Shown here piece by piece: positions 11,068 to 22,799 of a stretch of DNA of 64,000 nucleotides (position 1 is the stretch's first letter; every line of letters starts with the position of its first letter). The position numbers and the translations under genes are program-made. Source of the stretch: Globodera rostochiensis (Eukaryota; Nematoda; Chromadorea; Rhabditida; Heteroderidae); NCBI GenBank assembly GCA_018350325.1, contig JAEVLN010000023.1:745001-809000 (forward strand), given 5' to 3'. The notes beneath the pieces were generated by a model that made no database searches, was not told the DNA's origin, and saw only the letters and a program-made list of their open reading frames with translations.

Positions 11068-11785
11068 AGAATAAAAAAATAAAAAACTATAAAAATCAAA
11101 AACAAAAATAGTTAATAAAAACGAATACTTTTGTAAGACTTCAATGTCGATAAATACGTTAAAAGCCAGGGTTTTAATTAACAACGGATTATTAGCATAT
11201 ATTTTTCTGTGTGAAATTAAACTCTGATTTGTAAAAGATTCTAGTTTTAATATTGTAGTCTATTTTAAATTTTTTTTATATCTGAAAGAATGTATTTTTT
11301 CATTATAATAAGCTGATATTAATATTTAATTTTTATTAAAAGTGCTCCAAGAATTTGGAATTTTATTGATTATCTCTATTAATAAAATAAATAACTGATA
11401 TTTGAAAGGAATTAGAAGATAATATTTTTAACTAAACGATTTAACAGTTTTTTTCACAAATGATATTTTGTGTAATGTTAAAAAAATAATAATACATGCT
11501 TTAACAACAACAAATATAACTAACAAATATTAATATGGAAAAAGATATTAATTCTTCAACTGAATTAAATAACCAAAATATGAAATTTCATAACTTGCCC
11601 TAATTATTTTTTTAAAAATTTGACAAATTGTTTTAATGTACCAAAGGACCGATGCAAAATGAAATCGCACAGGCAAAATAAAAATAATTAAAGTAAATTC
11701 CATAATAAGATTTTGAAAGAAAATAGATAATATCGTATAACAGAACAATCGTTTTTTTTTTTACTTTTAAATTTGTTTGCAGTAA

Positions 11786-12022
11786 AAGCTAGACGCAAGG
11801 CATATTGTTAGAGTTGGTAATCAATTAACGAATGTGGCATATGTTAGCCTTATGAAAAATAAATTGAAAACATACAATCATAGGAAAAATAATACCCGCT
11901 ATTATATTGTGTCGAGTGGTCGTATTTCGTCCCTTCTAGGCGGAACCAAATTTTATGACAAGTATGTCGGCGTCAAGCAATTTGAAATATTTAATTATAA
12001 AATAAAAATTAATTTTATTTAA
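11786..12022 (+). CDS. 79-codon exon, unknown protein
   Basis: One of the longest uninterrupted readings in the window: LDARHIVRVGNQLTNVAYVS.. to ..SSGRISSLLGGTKFYDKYVG.. then TAA. An acceptor-like ..gcagtaaaag precedes it. A GTATGT after ..FYDK may be a donor, making the final 20 lysine/isoleucine-rich codons intronic. Tyr/Lys rich; no domain recognised. Confidence 0.6.
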   Translation, partial: KLDARHIVRVGNQLTNVAYVSLMKNKLKTYNHRKNNTRYYIVSSGRISSLLGGTKFYDKYVGVKQFEIFNYKIKINFI

Positions 12023-12206
12023 TAAAAATTGGTCAACTTTTACATTAAAAAAAATTATATGATAATTGAGGATAACAAATAAAATAAAATAAAAAAACTA
12101 ATTTAATGCAATTGCTAAATATGATAGTCTGACATCAGCTTTAAAAACAAATGTAAAATAAAAAAAGAAAATACATAAAATAATTAAATAAAAATTTTAT
12201 AAATAA

Positions 12207-12272
12207 AAAAGTAAGCATTTCGAAGGATGTGTGATTGTCTTAATGGATAACCTTGCAATTGGCACCAATTAA
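12207..12272 (+). CDS. Short exon
   Basis: SKHFEGCVIVLMDNLAIGTN then TAA, 21 codons, in the A-rich plus block. It is balanced in composition compared with the A/T flanks. No clear acceptor, so it may be an exon remnant. Confidence 0.35.
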   Translation, partial: KSKHFEGCVIVLMDNLAIGTN

Positions 12273-12469
12273 AAAAGATTATTTTGCAAAATTATGATTT
12301 TAAAAAGTAATTCATATCACTTGGATGAAAATAAATTATATCAATTTAAAGCAAAATAATTTACAAATAAAAAATGATTTTAGACAATATAAAATAAAAC
12401 CACTATAACTACATAGAATATGATATTGATGTAGAACCCAAATTAAAATGTTGTAAGATAAGTAATAAT

Positions 12470-12541
12470 AAACAGGAAAGCAGTTCATTCTGTATACGAA
12501 CCTATTAAATAAACATGGAAGAGGTAAATTAAAAAATATCT
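12470..12541 (+). CDS. Short exon with donor
   Basis: Reads TGKQFILYTNLLNKHGR and meets an AG|GTAAAT donor. A neighbouring frame NRKAVHSVYEPIK is also open. Which frame is used is unresolved. Confidence 0.3.
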
Positions 12542-12728
12542 GAACGATATGAAAATAGATCTTAATCACAAAACAAAATGATTAAAATCTTAAATATTTT
12601 AACGCAAATTAATGATTAAACAGTTGTTAAAAAAATGACTATAATGTATTTAATTTTATTCTTTATTCAGGCAGATATCAACAACAACAAAAAATCAATA
12701 ACTAATTGATTCAAAAACTTTAGACTAA

Positions 12729-13445
12729 AACAAAAAGTTGGAATCATTAACTACAAAACATAATATTGCGACTATTCCCACAAGCATATTCACCTCACGT
12801 CACGCATTGGCCAACTTCTTCAATGAAAAGTGGTGCCCTTCAGCAATAGCATAAGTATTCATAAAAATTTTCAACAATAAATTAACAAATAATTAATATA
12901 AATTTTTATAAAAAAATTTGAAAAACTAACAAATTTAACAACAGATGTAATATAAACCTTTGTAAAAAACAACTTAACGAATTGCATTTAGGTGACCGGA
13001 AAATGCGTCAGTGATTATTAAAAGTCGAGAAAAAGTGTTTTTATCGGATTTAGGGGTTTAGACTACATTCTAACACCCATTTCTGCCGATTTCGAACCTC
13101 GAACCAAATTCGAACAAATTTTACAAAATCCAGTTTGGTCTCAAAATCATTCAAAAGTATGAACTCTATATTACTTTCGTTGCAAAGTGTCTCGAATCCC
13201 ACCCAAGCCAAAACTTCCCGAATCTTCAGTATTAGAAGAGAATCGGCAATCGTGATTGGCTTCGGACGGGTTAGCTGCCAAACTTATTCTTGGAAAAATT
13301 TGAAAGTAATGCGATAAATTATTGGGTTGTCTTTTCGACAAGTCTGATGTTGTGTGTTGGGTTAGAACCAGTGGTTTCCTATAACAGAACAGGAACACGG
13401 ACAGATTCAAAATTCTTGGACCAGGAACAGAACAGGCCAAGGTAG
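12729..13445 (+). CDS. Best multi-exon gene in the window, unknown protein
   Basis: Five exons are proposed: 12729-12828 (..TSRHALANFFNEK), 12945-13010 (..LCKKQLNELHLGDRKMR), 13054-13156 (GLDYILTPISADFEPRTKFE..), 13208-13251 (PKLPESSVLEENRQ) and 13307-13445, ending TAG. Introns of 116, 43, 51 and 55 nt all start GT and end AG and restore one frame. The last exon has a hydrophobic stretch YWVVFSTSLMLCVGL that may span a membrane. An 89-codon minus ORF overlaps and is judged a shadow. A 31-nt intron is an alternative at 13157. Family not recognised. Confidence 0.6.
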
Positions 13446-14200
13446 AAAGATTTTTCGTTCTTATTTATGAAGCCCGATGGTAAAGAAAACAATTTCTAAA
13501 AAAAGATTTAAAAATATTTCAGGTTTATTTTTTATCTTTTCCTTTAAATTTGAGAAAAAAATCATAAGGGGCATGATTATTATCATATTTACATCGAGCT
13601 TGAAAAAGAAGATTACAATAACAAAATGGATAAGAATTAAAACAACGTTTAATTTTCCATTTTAATCTTTACAACTTTTTGTATTTATTTAAAAATATTT
13701 ATTATAAATTTAATTTATATAAATTATTCAAAATGATGAATTCAATTGGCATCATGGAAATAATTTCATAATAAGAAAATAATAATAGTGCCCTTTTATT
13801 AAATATAAATTACATCACAAACAGAGATTTAAAAAAACTAATTTGGTTAATTTAAGATCAAAAATAAGTAATGCCGGTTATACAAAAGCAAAAAATATAA
13901 CCTTGTTGCCTATAGAAAACTTAATTTAAACTTAATAGCAAAATAAAAGATTAACATCTGCAAGTCTAGTTACATCAAAATAAAAAAAAAAAAAATATAT
14001 CAATGTTTCACACAAAAAACACTCAAATTAAATAGATTGTTAAACCCAATTAGAAAATGTCGTTTCTTAATTTCAAAATAATGAAGAAGTTTACAATGAG
14101 TGCTACAATCTACCCAATTAAATTGAAAAAAAAGTTCAACAAAGATTAAAAAAAATAAAACAATTAATTAATAAATAACTTAAGAGCAATGCTAAATATT
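13446..14200. other. A-rich spacer
   Basis: Low-complexity A/T DNA. A 62-codon plus ORF at 13477-13665 is almost only Lys/Ile/Phe and is judged chance. Nothing else seen. Confidence 0.55.
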
Positions 14201-14203
14201 AGT

Positions 14204-14340
14204 ACAGGGTGTAACAAAAGAATAGGGTCAAGCGATTTTTTAGTGGTTTGAATACTCAGACTGAACCGATCGAGCTGAAATTTTTATTAATAGTCTTAGA
14301 TTTTGACTTTTTTTAACATTCTGATTATCGCTAAATTATT
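14204..14340. repeat. Possible transposon end (TACAGGGTGTAACAAAA)
   Basis: Begins with TACAGGGTGTAACAAAAGAA, which resembles terminal repeats of TA-inserting elements, followed by gatcgagctgaaatttttat-type sequence common in dispersed arthropod repeats. No matching opposite end was found nearby, so this may be a truncated copy. Confidence 0.4.
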
Positions 14341-14616
14341 ACAACAAACTTTTTTTGTGCCACTATTGCAATAATACAAACGATAGCCTTTTAATATCAG
14401 TTTTGCTAAAGTCAATTTTTTTCTTAGGTTCATTCAAAGATATTTATGTATTAAAATAATTTTTATTGGTAACGTTTTTATTTGTTCATTTAGTTTTTTT
14501 AAATCAGTTTTTGAAAATCAAAATAATAAAAAATTCGAAAAATATCATTTATAAATAGAAACTAAAGATTATAACAAATGCTCTCATCAAGAAAATTTTT
14601 TATTAAAAGGTGCCTT

Positions 14617-14878
14617 CTAAAAAATTAAGACGCTCATTGGACAAGGTGTCCTCGAAGTGTCAATAATTCGAATCAATCATTTCAATGAATTTCATTGCTT
14701 AGCTAATTAATTTATTAAATTTAATGATCATAGTTAACGCTTAAATTGAAAATAAAAATTTAAAGTTCGCACTAAAAGAATTTTAAATAAAATTTTTTTG
14801 TGCACGAGAGGTTGAAATTGTTGTTAAAATTATTTAAAACGCACTAAAACCCAAAGATAATGAATTTATATAAAGAGA
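14617..14878. repeat. 260-bp duplicated segment, copy 1 (copy 2 15650-15922)
   Basis: Starts at taaaaaattaagacgctcat and ends near gaatttatataaagag; copy 2 lies 1.04 kb downstream in the same orientation, differing by a handful of substitutions and small indels. The 5' breakpoint lies inside the reading frame of the 15.56-15.70 kb exon. Confidence 0.93.
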
Positions 14879-15562
14879 TATTGCTATAGATTACGCAACA
14901 AACAAAATGTATATTGAAATGGGATTAGTTATTATAATTTAAAATAATTTTTTAAAAATATTTATTTATATTTCTATATGTAATGTATTTTTTCATTTTC
15001 TTCCTGTAATCCTTTATTGTTTATCGAAGCGTCGTAGTATTTATGAAACCATTGGAATTATTTATTTTTTAGTTCTGCAGTTTACAATTAATTTAAATGA
15101 CAATTTTACAAATTTGCATACGTATTTATATGAAAAACTAGATTTTTTTTAAAACATATTTATATATTTGTTCTAAATTTCTTTAATCAAGAATAATATT
15201 TTTATCTCTTCACTTAATTATTTTATAATGTAACCGCAAATATCTTGTTTACAATGCAGCCAAAAGACATACTTCTAGCATCGTTTTGCCTTTGGCACCA
15301 TTCCGCGAAATTAAGCAGAAACGTTATATTTATTTAATTAATTAATTTTTTTAACGATTTTTTGGATAAACCATTATTATTAGATTTGATTGTGACACTT
15401 CCTCGATCCATTTTATTTTAGTTGGCGTAAACATACTCTTGTAGTAAAGTTTCTTTGCATTGCATAATGTATAACCTAAATAATGTTGTAGACGTGTAAT
15501 TTTTTAATTGCAAATAAATGAATCAATTTTGTGTTTTAATAAAAAGATTTTTGTTTCTTTAG

Positions 15563-15702
15563 CATTATATTTAACAGCATGGAAAACTGTATCACATCGG
15601 TCGAAACCAAACATGAAAATTAATTATCATAGATTATTTTCCAAATATAATGTTAAAAAATTAAGACGCTCATTGGACAAGGTGTCGTTGAAGTGTCAAT
15701 AA
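15563..15702 (+). CDS. Terminal exon, basic protein
   Basis: After a good acceptor (ttgtttctttag) the frame reads LYLTAWKTVSHRSKPNMKIN.. and ends ..RRSLDKVSLKCQ-TAA. The duplicated copy at 14.6 kb keeps KKLRRSLDKVSSKCQ-TAA, with one synonymous and one Leu/Ser change. A minus frame (..DTLSNERLNF..) is also open in both copies, so strand is not fully secure. Confidence 0.4.
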
Positions 15703-16027
15703 TTCGAATCAATCATTTCAATGAATTTCATTGCTTAGTTAATTAATTTATTAAATTTAATGATCATAGTTAACGCTTAAATTAAAAAATAAAAATTTAA
15801 AGTTCGCACTAAAAGAATTTTAAATAAAATTTTTGTGTGCACGAGAGGTAAACAATGAAATTTGTTGTTAAAATTATTTAAAACGCAGTAAAACACAAAG
15901 ATAATGAATTTATATAAAGAACTGTTACAACTTTAAAGGATTTCAATCTAACTTTACATAACCAAATGGAAATTTTTTTCAACAAAAAATAAAAATACCT
16001 AATATAATTTTTTAACTTAATTAGAAA

Positions 16028-16174
16028 TTATAAATATTTTTTAGTTTGACAAAAAAGATTGGAAGAAGCCACAATCTTTTTGGGTCTGTATTTTTTATAT
16101 AATCCTTTTCTTACACTATTATATGGGGTTGTTGCTTCAATGTTTGAGTACCATTCTGCCTCCCATCTCTTCAT
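16028..16174 (-). CDS. Small ORF, 48 codons
   Basis: ATG-initiated MKRWEAEWYSNIEATTPYNS then VRKGLYKKYRPKKIV.. to TAA. It contains two tryptophans and balanced residues despite A/T-rich DNA, unlike chance ORFs nearby. Basic second half. Could be a full small protein or a 3' exon. No match known to me. Confidence 0.45.
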   Translation of the reverse strand: MKRWEAEWYSNIEATTPYNSVRKGLYKKYRPKKIVASSNLFCQTKKYL

Positions 16175-16904
16175 TGTTTTTAATAAATTTAAACAATTTG
16201 TTTTTTTAAGTCTAACTGAGCATTAAGTGTTTGTGGTTTTTAAGCGTTAAATCAATGATTGATTTTTCTTCCATATTTAAGAGTTTGACCAAATTGTTAC
16301 AAAGTTTATATTTGTATTTCTTGTTTTTTCAATAACTGTCGAGATGGCAATGTAGCGCTGAAGGGGTAAATCTTCTTTTTATTATTAATATATCTGAATT
16401 TTTAGTGCAAATAATTAATTTCATATTTTTAATTTTATATAAAGTATTTTTATTTTACCGCGTTTTGTTTCATAAAAAATCCCGCGTTAAATACGTTTAT
16501 TTTGGAGAAATTATTAAAAATATACTTTATATCAAAGACCATGCTTTATATTTTTTAACTATGATTTTGTTTCTGAGAATATAAGCCAAGACTTTGCTAC
16601 TTCCAAAGTGAGATTCTTTATTTTTGCGTCATAAGTTAACAGTTAGGCTTAATCTTTTTGATGTAAATTTCATTTTAAAATACCATTTAGTCTCCAAAGA
16701 ACTGGTAAACATAAAGCTTGATTTCTTTGATAATTCGAGTCACTTTAGATTAGATTATCAAGTTCTATAGCTTTTAATTTGACTATTTTAACTGATTTTT
16801 AAATTTACCTTTATTTTACAACTTTCTTTATTTTGAAATTTGAAATTTATAATTTAATTGAATTTTTAAAAGGCATAATTTGGATATTTTTATATATATT
16901 TTTT

Positions 16905-16995
16905 TTAAATTTCCTTCGTCGTCCTAGAAAGTCTCGGTCGGAAGCTGGGCAATGTTGCCGAATCGTGGGAAATAAACTCGTACAACACAAGTGGG
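16905..16995 (-). CDS. Terminal exon, unknown protein
   Basis: After cttctaaag the frame reads PLVLYEFISHDSATLPSFRP then RLSRTTKEI-TAA. The words cacttg..acgagtttatt recur at 24.9 kb, also giving ..EFI.. in frame, hinting at distant paralogy. Plus frames such as ..KSRSEAGQCCRIVGNKLVQ are open as well; T-rich plus flank favours minus. Confidence 0.35.
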
Positions 16996-17004
16996 CTTTA
17001 GAAG

Positions 17005-18190
17005 TCTAGTTATTTTGTTTATATAACAAAAATTATTGTGTTAAAAGTGTCTTCTCTTGCAACAATAAAATAATGCCAAATCGAAGAAAAAATTTTATTT
17101 TAATTGTTTATATGTGTTATCTATTTTATGACTATACTAACGTCTTTATGCAAATTTTCATTAAAAATTTATACATATTTCCATTTCAATAATAGTTTTA
17201 TAAAATTCCGGGTCTCTGTTAATAAATGATGTCGATACATAAATTTAATGTAAATGGATTTATTATTTTATTTGGTACAGACATTATTTTCTTAAAATTT
17301 CAGTTTTTAAAAATATAACTTGTTAAACAAATTAATCATTAAACAAAATACGCCTCTTGCCATTACCCAATATCTTGTCACTCTTTCCTATTACTTTAAT
17401 AATTAAAATTTTGCTTTTAACTATCAATAAATAAATTAAAATTCGCCTTTGTTTTATTTATTTTAACTAATTATATTAACAAATGTTCAAATTGTGGTTA
17501 ATCAAATACCTTCTGGACTATTTATACATTCTTTTTGTGATTGTATATTTTTATAAAAATTATCCGTTTTTTCTTTTATGTAGTTTTTATCTTCTTCCTC
17601 TCTTTCTTTTGACCTCTTATCATTTGTCTGTACTTTTTATTTGTCTTTAGCTTTTGTTTGTCCTCAAGAACTTGTTGATATTGTACCCATTCTTTTTGTG
17701 ATTGCGTTTTAATATTTTGTTGAATTTGAGTTTGATTTTTAACATCATTCACCATTAAGGCTGAGATCTGCAACAAATTAATGTCTAAAAAAGACAAAAT
17801 TAGGCGATAAAACACAAAAGCCTACATAGGTCCTTTCTCAGAATAATGTAGTGTATTTGAGGTTTTTTAGAAATGTGAAGAATCCGGAACATTTTTTTGA
17901 AGTTTTTAACGATAATTGTGAAAAAAAATTGCTTCAAAATTAACGAACTTTGGCCAACAGTTCTTAAATTTTGGGTTTTCAGACAATAGTTACATTTTCA
18001 AAAGTACTTATTTTAAATAATTTGTCTAAAAAAACTATGCGCTCCAAACCAGAAACAGATGAGAGACTATTAATAAAAAAAATTAAGAAATAATAAATTG
18101 AAACTAAAATTATCTATCTTAATTTGCATTACAGAAATCGCTAAAAAAATCATTTATTAAGAATTTTTATCCAGTTAATCAGACGCCTAT
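17005..18190. other. A/T-rich spacer
   Basis: No supported exon. A 79-codon minus ORF (17576-17815) is Gln/Lys rich (..QNIKTQSQKEWVQYQQVL..); it could be a low-complexity coding stretch but has no independent support. Confidence 0.45.
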
Positions 18191-18297
18191 TCAGGGAGAT
18201 TCAGAACACTGACACTTATACTCTTATATCTCGGTTTTGTTGTGTCACCTTTTGCGCTCTGTTCAGGAAAAATGCCGACATTTTATTTGAATGTGGG
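18191..18297 (-). CDS. Two small exons with 40-nt intron
   Basis: Exon 18249-18297 lies between acceptor ttttgttag and donor GTGACA and reads PHSNKMSAFFLNRAQK. A 40-nt intron ending ..taagtgtcag joins in frame to CSESP-TGA (18191-18208). Short, but both splice signals and the frame agree. Function unknown. Confidence 0.48.
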
Positions 18298-18667
18298 CTA
18301 ACAAAACGCACAATTTATTTTTTTTATGATATTAAAAGCTTTTAAGCACTGAATATTTTAAAATTTTACGATGAAAGACTTCCTGATTATAAAATAAGTG
18401 ATTTTTTAGTTTATTGTATTTATTGTTTTAATAAAAATAAACAAAATTATGATTAATTTTTTTTTATTATTCGAGTAGAAGACTCCGATTTGCTGGTATA
18501 ATATTTAGTGGAATTTGCCATATAAATTTAGAGAAATTGACTCACATGGTATCATCTAAATATTCCTTTTAAGATTTACCACGTATAAGCCATTTTCAAT
18601 GACTTTTTTAAAGAAAATGTTATAAACCCAAATTGATTAGGTAATTGAACAAAAATTAATGAATGAC

Positions 18668-18716
18668 CTAAGGTGCTGGCTGCCGTCCCTCGCCTCCTTC
18701 CACCTCACGATTTTAT
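18668..18716 (-). CDS. Internal exon fragment
   Basis: Acceptor ..atttcaacag, then KIVRWKEARDGSQHLR, meeting GTCATT, which is a weak donor; the frame could instead continue ..SFINFCSIT to TAA. Markedly GC-richer than its flank. Basic; no family. Confidence 0.4.
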
Positions 18717-18879
18717 CTGTTGAAATTTTATAAACTACCTATTTATTTTATTTTTAGAATTTATTCTTTTGGTTATTTCGCCTTAATTGTTTAATAAACT
18801 CTTATGGTCATCAAATCACACAAAATAGAGTCAGAATTTCAAATGATTTCAGAATTCAATTAAATATCTTTTGTTATTT

Positions 18880-19110
18880 TTAATTAAAAACAAATCATCA
18901 TATTTTAAATGTTACTTTTTTAATTTATTTAAAACATGCTTAATGTTATTTATAGTTTTATATATTAGATTATTTCATATTAATACTTTGCGTCTTTTTC
19001 TTAAACATATTTTTATATAAATTTTATTACATGAGAATTTTATAATATTTAATAGGCAATGAAGTTTGGAATTATTTTTTCCCTCATTAGGCTAAATCGC
19101 TAATTGGTAC
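18880..19110. repeat. Dispersed repeat, half-unit (others 46.9-47.3 and, inverted, 58.75-59.24 kb)
   Basis: Contains acatgagaattttataat and ataggcaatgaagtttggaa. The 58.8-59.2 kb copy, in the opposite orientation, holds both this half and the half at 47 kb. The orientation follows the T-rich/A-rich switch of the plus strand. Confidence 0.88.
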
Positions 19111-21027
19111 CAATGTCGATGTTTAATGTTGTACGCAAGTACTCTAGTTAAGTGTACCTTTAAAATATTAGTTTAAATTTTGCAATTTGCATTTCGATTT
19201 GTAATAATATCTTTTTATGTACATTAATTCTTTGGGAGCAAAATTCCAGCATCAGCGTAAATAAATGATTTAATTGTGAACTTTATTGTGACGATTATTA
19301 AAATTGTATTTTTTTAAAACTCATTCATTAAATGTTCTTGATGTGAATTTTTGTTTCCGGTCGCCCACACAGTAAATGGAGTTTAATAACAGAATTGTGG
19401 AATATTCTAAGAAAATCCGTTGATTTTATACGTCCAAAATTAATTTTATTTTTATTTCTTGATAGATTTTTTTTATCTGTTTTCAATTTTATTTTTTAGG
19501 TTTTAATATTTTTTTTGTAGGTTGAAGGTTTATTTTTACCTTTTTGAAACTAAATATTCTTCCATTTTTTATAACAAAATAAGTGTTTCAACTTTGTTAT
19601 TCAATATCAAAGCAAATCTTTTTGTTGAGTAATGCATGCTTTAAAATGTTGGATGCGGGGCTGTTTAAACAGCGTATCGGATGGTGAACTTCGTTAAATT
19701 TTTTGTATTTTTATTTCAAAGATTTATGCTAATGTGTTACTATAGTAAGCAGATTATGTAATTTAATTGTTACTTATTTTAATTTATTTTCACTTCATTA
19801 CATATATAATCTTTCTTAATAACCGGACGAATAATAAATAAATTTTAATTAAAATTAGATTTCTAAGAAATTTTTTATAAGTACAAAAATATGTAGATAT
19901 ATTTATTTACTAAATGTTAAAAGACCCCTGATATTTGAATAAATTAAGTTTGAATAAATTACAAATTTTAATCTTTGAACAACATTTAATCATTATTTTG
20001 CTTAATCAGACGAATTGCAATTTATTTAAACTCTTAATGATTATTAACTCATATTCATTTCAAAATCTTTTTGATGTCAATTTCATTTTAAAATACAACA
20101 ATTGAATTTCAAGTAAATAAGTTTAATAATATAATTAATGGTAAAAACGACAAATCATTTTGAAAATTAAAAATGACGATTCTAATTCGACATCTAAAAG
20201 ATATTTATAAAAAATGGGGTATAATAAGATTATATTTGCCCAAATTCTTTTTATTAAAATTTTAATTTTGAGGTGATTTTGTATTAATTTTTACATGCAA
20301 TTTTGTAGTGTTCGAGTGTATAAGATATGATAAAATTTACTTATTGCGCGTTTTTTCTAATTCGTTTGCTTTCTTTTAAAATTTAACCTTTACAATAAAT
20401 TAATTGAATCCTTTTTATATTTTAAGAGAAAATAAATTTAAAAATACTTTTTTTCATATTCAAATAACTAATTGCACATCTCCTGTGCAATGCTGACACT
20501 CTTGGTCATTATCGGATAAGATGGCTTTGTAATTCATTTTATAGATTTTTTTATGAATCTATTGTATATTTTTAATAAATTTTAGCGTTTGACAAATATT
20601 TAAAAATTTATTTAATGCTTTTATGCTATCCGATTCTGTTCTCATGGATATCGCGCCGGTCAAAAATATGTAAATGATGTAGTAGATTTTATTTTTCTTT
20701 TGGTGATCATATTTAATAATTTTAATAAAATTTTTAATTGTATTGAACTTTTTTAACAGTTTAATCGTAATTAAATTAATACATTTTATGCTTCTCCCTC
20801 GGTGACGCTAAATTTCCAAACTTTTTACGTGCCATAATTAAAAATAACTAGGTTTAGTGTTAAGGTTTTTAAAAGTGTAATTAATATTATTTATTTTATA
20901 CTATTCGGATCATTTATTTCAATTGTTAGTTAATTTATGTAATTTATAAATGGTTTATGATTTAGTTATTTGATAACATTGGTTAATTAATTTTGTAACA
21001 ATTATCTTTTGAATTTTATTTCATGAT
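19111..21027. other. A/T-rich spacer
   Basis: No supported gene. Minor islands near 19355-19370, 19650-19690, 20480-20530 and 20640-20665 give no spliced model. Confidence 0.5.
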
Positions 21028-21159
21028 TTAATCAAATTTTAAAGTTTTTATACTATTAATGGTATCAGATTCACAATGTCTATGTATTTGTCGCTGCATT
21101 AATAAACATTTAAAAATATTGTATTTTTTAATTATTGGTACTGTTTCTGTATTATTACG

Positions 21160-21450
21160 AGTTCCATCACCCTGGTCATCGCCTATTGGTAACGGTTCGT
21201 GACGAGCCATTTGATTCGGAACGTAATTTAGTTACGATTACGTTATTCTTTTCTTCAAAGTTAAGTTAAAAAAGAATTTAAATTTCATTTTATACAATTT
21301 TAAACAAATAAATCCCTTCTAATGCGCATTTCATTTTCATCTTTTGTGAATTGAAATAATTATGCCCGCGCATTTCGAATAATAAAGCCATTGATATGAA
21401 AAGGTTTAATTAACATTTAAAAATGCAAAATAACATTTTATTATTTAATT
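21160..21450. repeat. Duplicated exon-bearing segment, copy 1 (copy 2 22.5-22.79 kb)
   Basis: Copies share aaatcccttctaatgcgcat and attatgcccgcgcattt. On minus this copy starts MRGHNYFNSQKMKMKCALEG.. but two 1-nt indels break the frame that stays open in copy 2. It also offers ATG-GCT-CGT (MARHEPLPIGDDQGDGTRNN). Probably a decayed paralogue. Confidence 0.7.
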
Positions 21451-22525
21451 CAGAATATTAATTTGTAACTCTATATATTTTTTTGCTTTTGGCGAAATTC
21501 AGCTACTTTATTATATTTATTTAGACAGGATGGTTTTCTTTATAATAAATCAGAAACATTTATAATTCAGATGCGGAGTTGCAATTAAAGTTTATTAAAA
21601 TTTTAGGCCAATACAAACATATTCGAAATTTAAGTCCGTAAGAGAATCTGAATTTTAAGTTAATTATTTTACATTAAACTTAAAAATATTCTTTTTAATT
21701 TTTGAGGCATAATTTTTTATCATAATAGTTTAGTATTTTATTTTTTTTTAGCTTAATTCCAGCTCCATATGGTAAAAACAAATATGCATATTTCCAAATT
21801 GGTGTTTATATTCACTCCTGATGGAGACTTTAATTAAGATTGATTATTAGTTTTTTCCCTTAAAATCGTTGTTTTTCTGAGAATAATAGATTAATTTAGG
21901 ATTTGGGCTATAGGTTGAACAGCAAAAATACTCAATGGATGAGTAATCCGCAACGGTCAGCGCGCTGGCTAAGTCTGATATTTTATCACACGAAAATAAG
22001 GATTTTAAAAGAATATTTATTTAAAATATTTATTCACTTTTCTTTGATGAATAAAACAATTAATTCTGATTACAACATTTTAATTTTTAATTTGAGCCTT
22101 TTTTCCATAACTTTCTAGCGATTTGGGCTTGACCCTGCACCTTTAACGAATGTAAATCAATTCAAAATGTTACAAAACATTATTACTGAATTTGTAAATA
22201 ATTATGTGATGCGTTTTCTAGGTATTATGATAATTGTTTGTCTATTCGTTTAGCTCTAATTTCATTTAAATTTATTAAACAAATATTCCCAAAGGTTGTC
22301 GGCGAAAAGCAGAATTTTGAATTTGTTTCATACTTTTGAGTAGATCTGCTGTGCTGCGCCAAAAAGCTGAGAAAGTGGCAAGTTTGTATAATTAGTTTAT
22401 TTTTTGGTTAATAGCTGTAGTTTTGGTCAACACGCTGGCTTAAAATTAAAGTCTTTAATAAGGAGTTTATGCTTTTGAATGGATTTGAGTTAATTAGTGA
22501 GTTAATTCCATCAGCCTGGTCACGG

Positions 22526-22714
22526 CTATTCGTAACGGTTTTTGACCATCCATTTGGCGGAACATAATTTAGTTACGATAATGTTATCCTTTTCTTCAAA
22601 GTTAAGTTTAAAAAATAATTTAAATTTCATTTTATACATTTTAAACAAATAAATCCCTTCTAATGCGCATTTTATTTTCATCTTTTGTGTATGGGAATAA
22701 TTATGCCCGCGCAT
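22526..22714 (-). CDS. 62-codon ORF, intact copy of a duplicated pair
   Basis: MRGHNYSHTQKMKIKCALEG, then IYLFK..KLNFEEKDNIIV.. to TAG. Relative to the 21.2-21.4 kb copy most differences leave this frame sensible, while the other copy carries two 1-nt indels. That makes this the better candidate coding copy. Lys-rich; no domain seen. Confidence 0.45.
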   Translation of the reverse strand: MRGHNYSHTQKMKIKCALEGIYLFKMYKMKFKLFFKLNFEEKDNIIVTKLCSAKWMVKNRYE

Positions 22715-22799
22715 TTTGAATAATAAAGCAAATTCATATGAAAAAACGTTAATTTTTAAGGTTTAATTAACATGTAAAAAGGCAAAATTTGTTTATCAT

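Noticed and set aside
10559..11184. Several minus ORFs of 65-81 codons
   Set aside because: Very Phe/Ile-rich translations of A-rich plus sequence; the plus reading of the GC-richer core is preferred.
13171..13440. 89-codon minus ORF overlapping the five-exon gene
   Set aside because: The plus strand has four frame-restoring introns and A-rich composition; the minus frame is a shadow, though long.
21403..21420. Spliced-leader-like ggtttaatta
   Set aside because: Only part of a nematode SL1 sequence, without the rest, a donor site or an Sm motif; expected by chance in A/T DNA.
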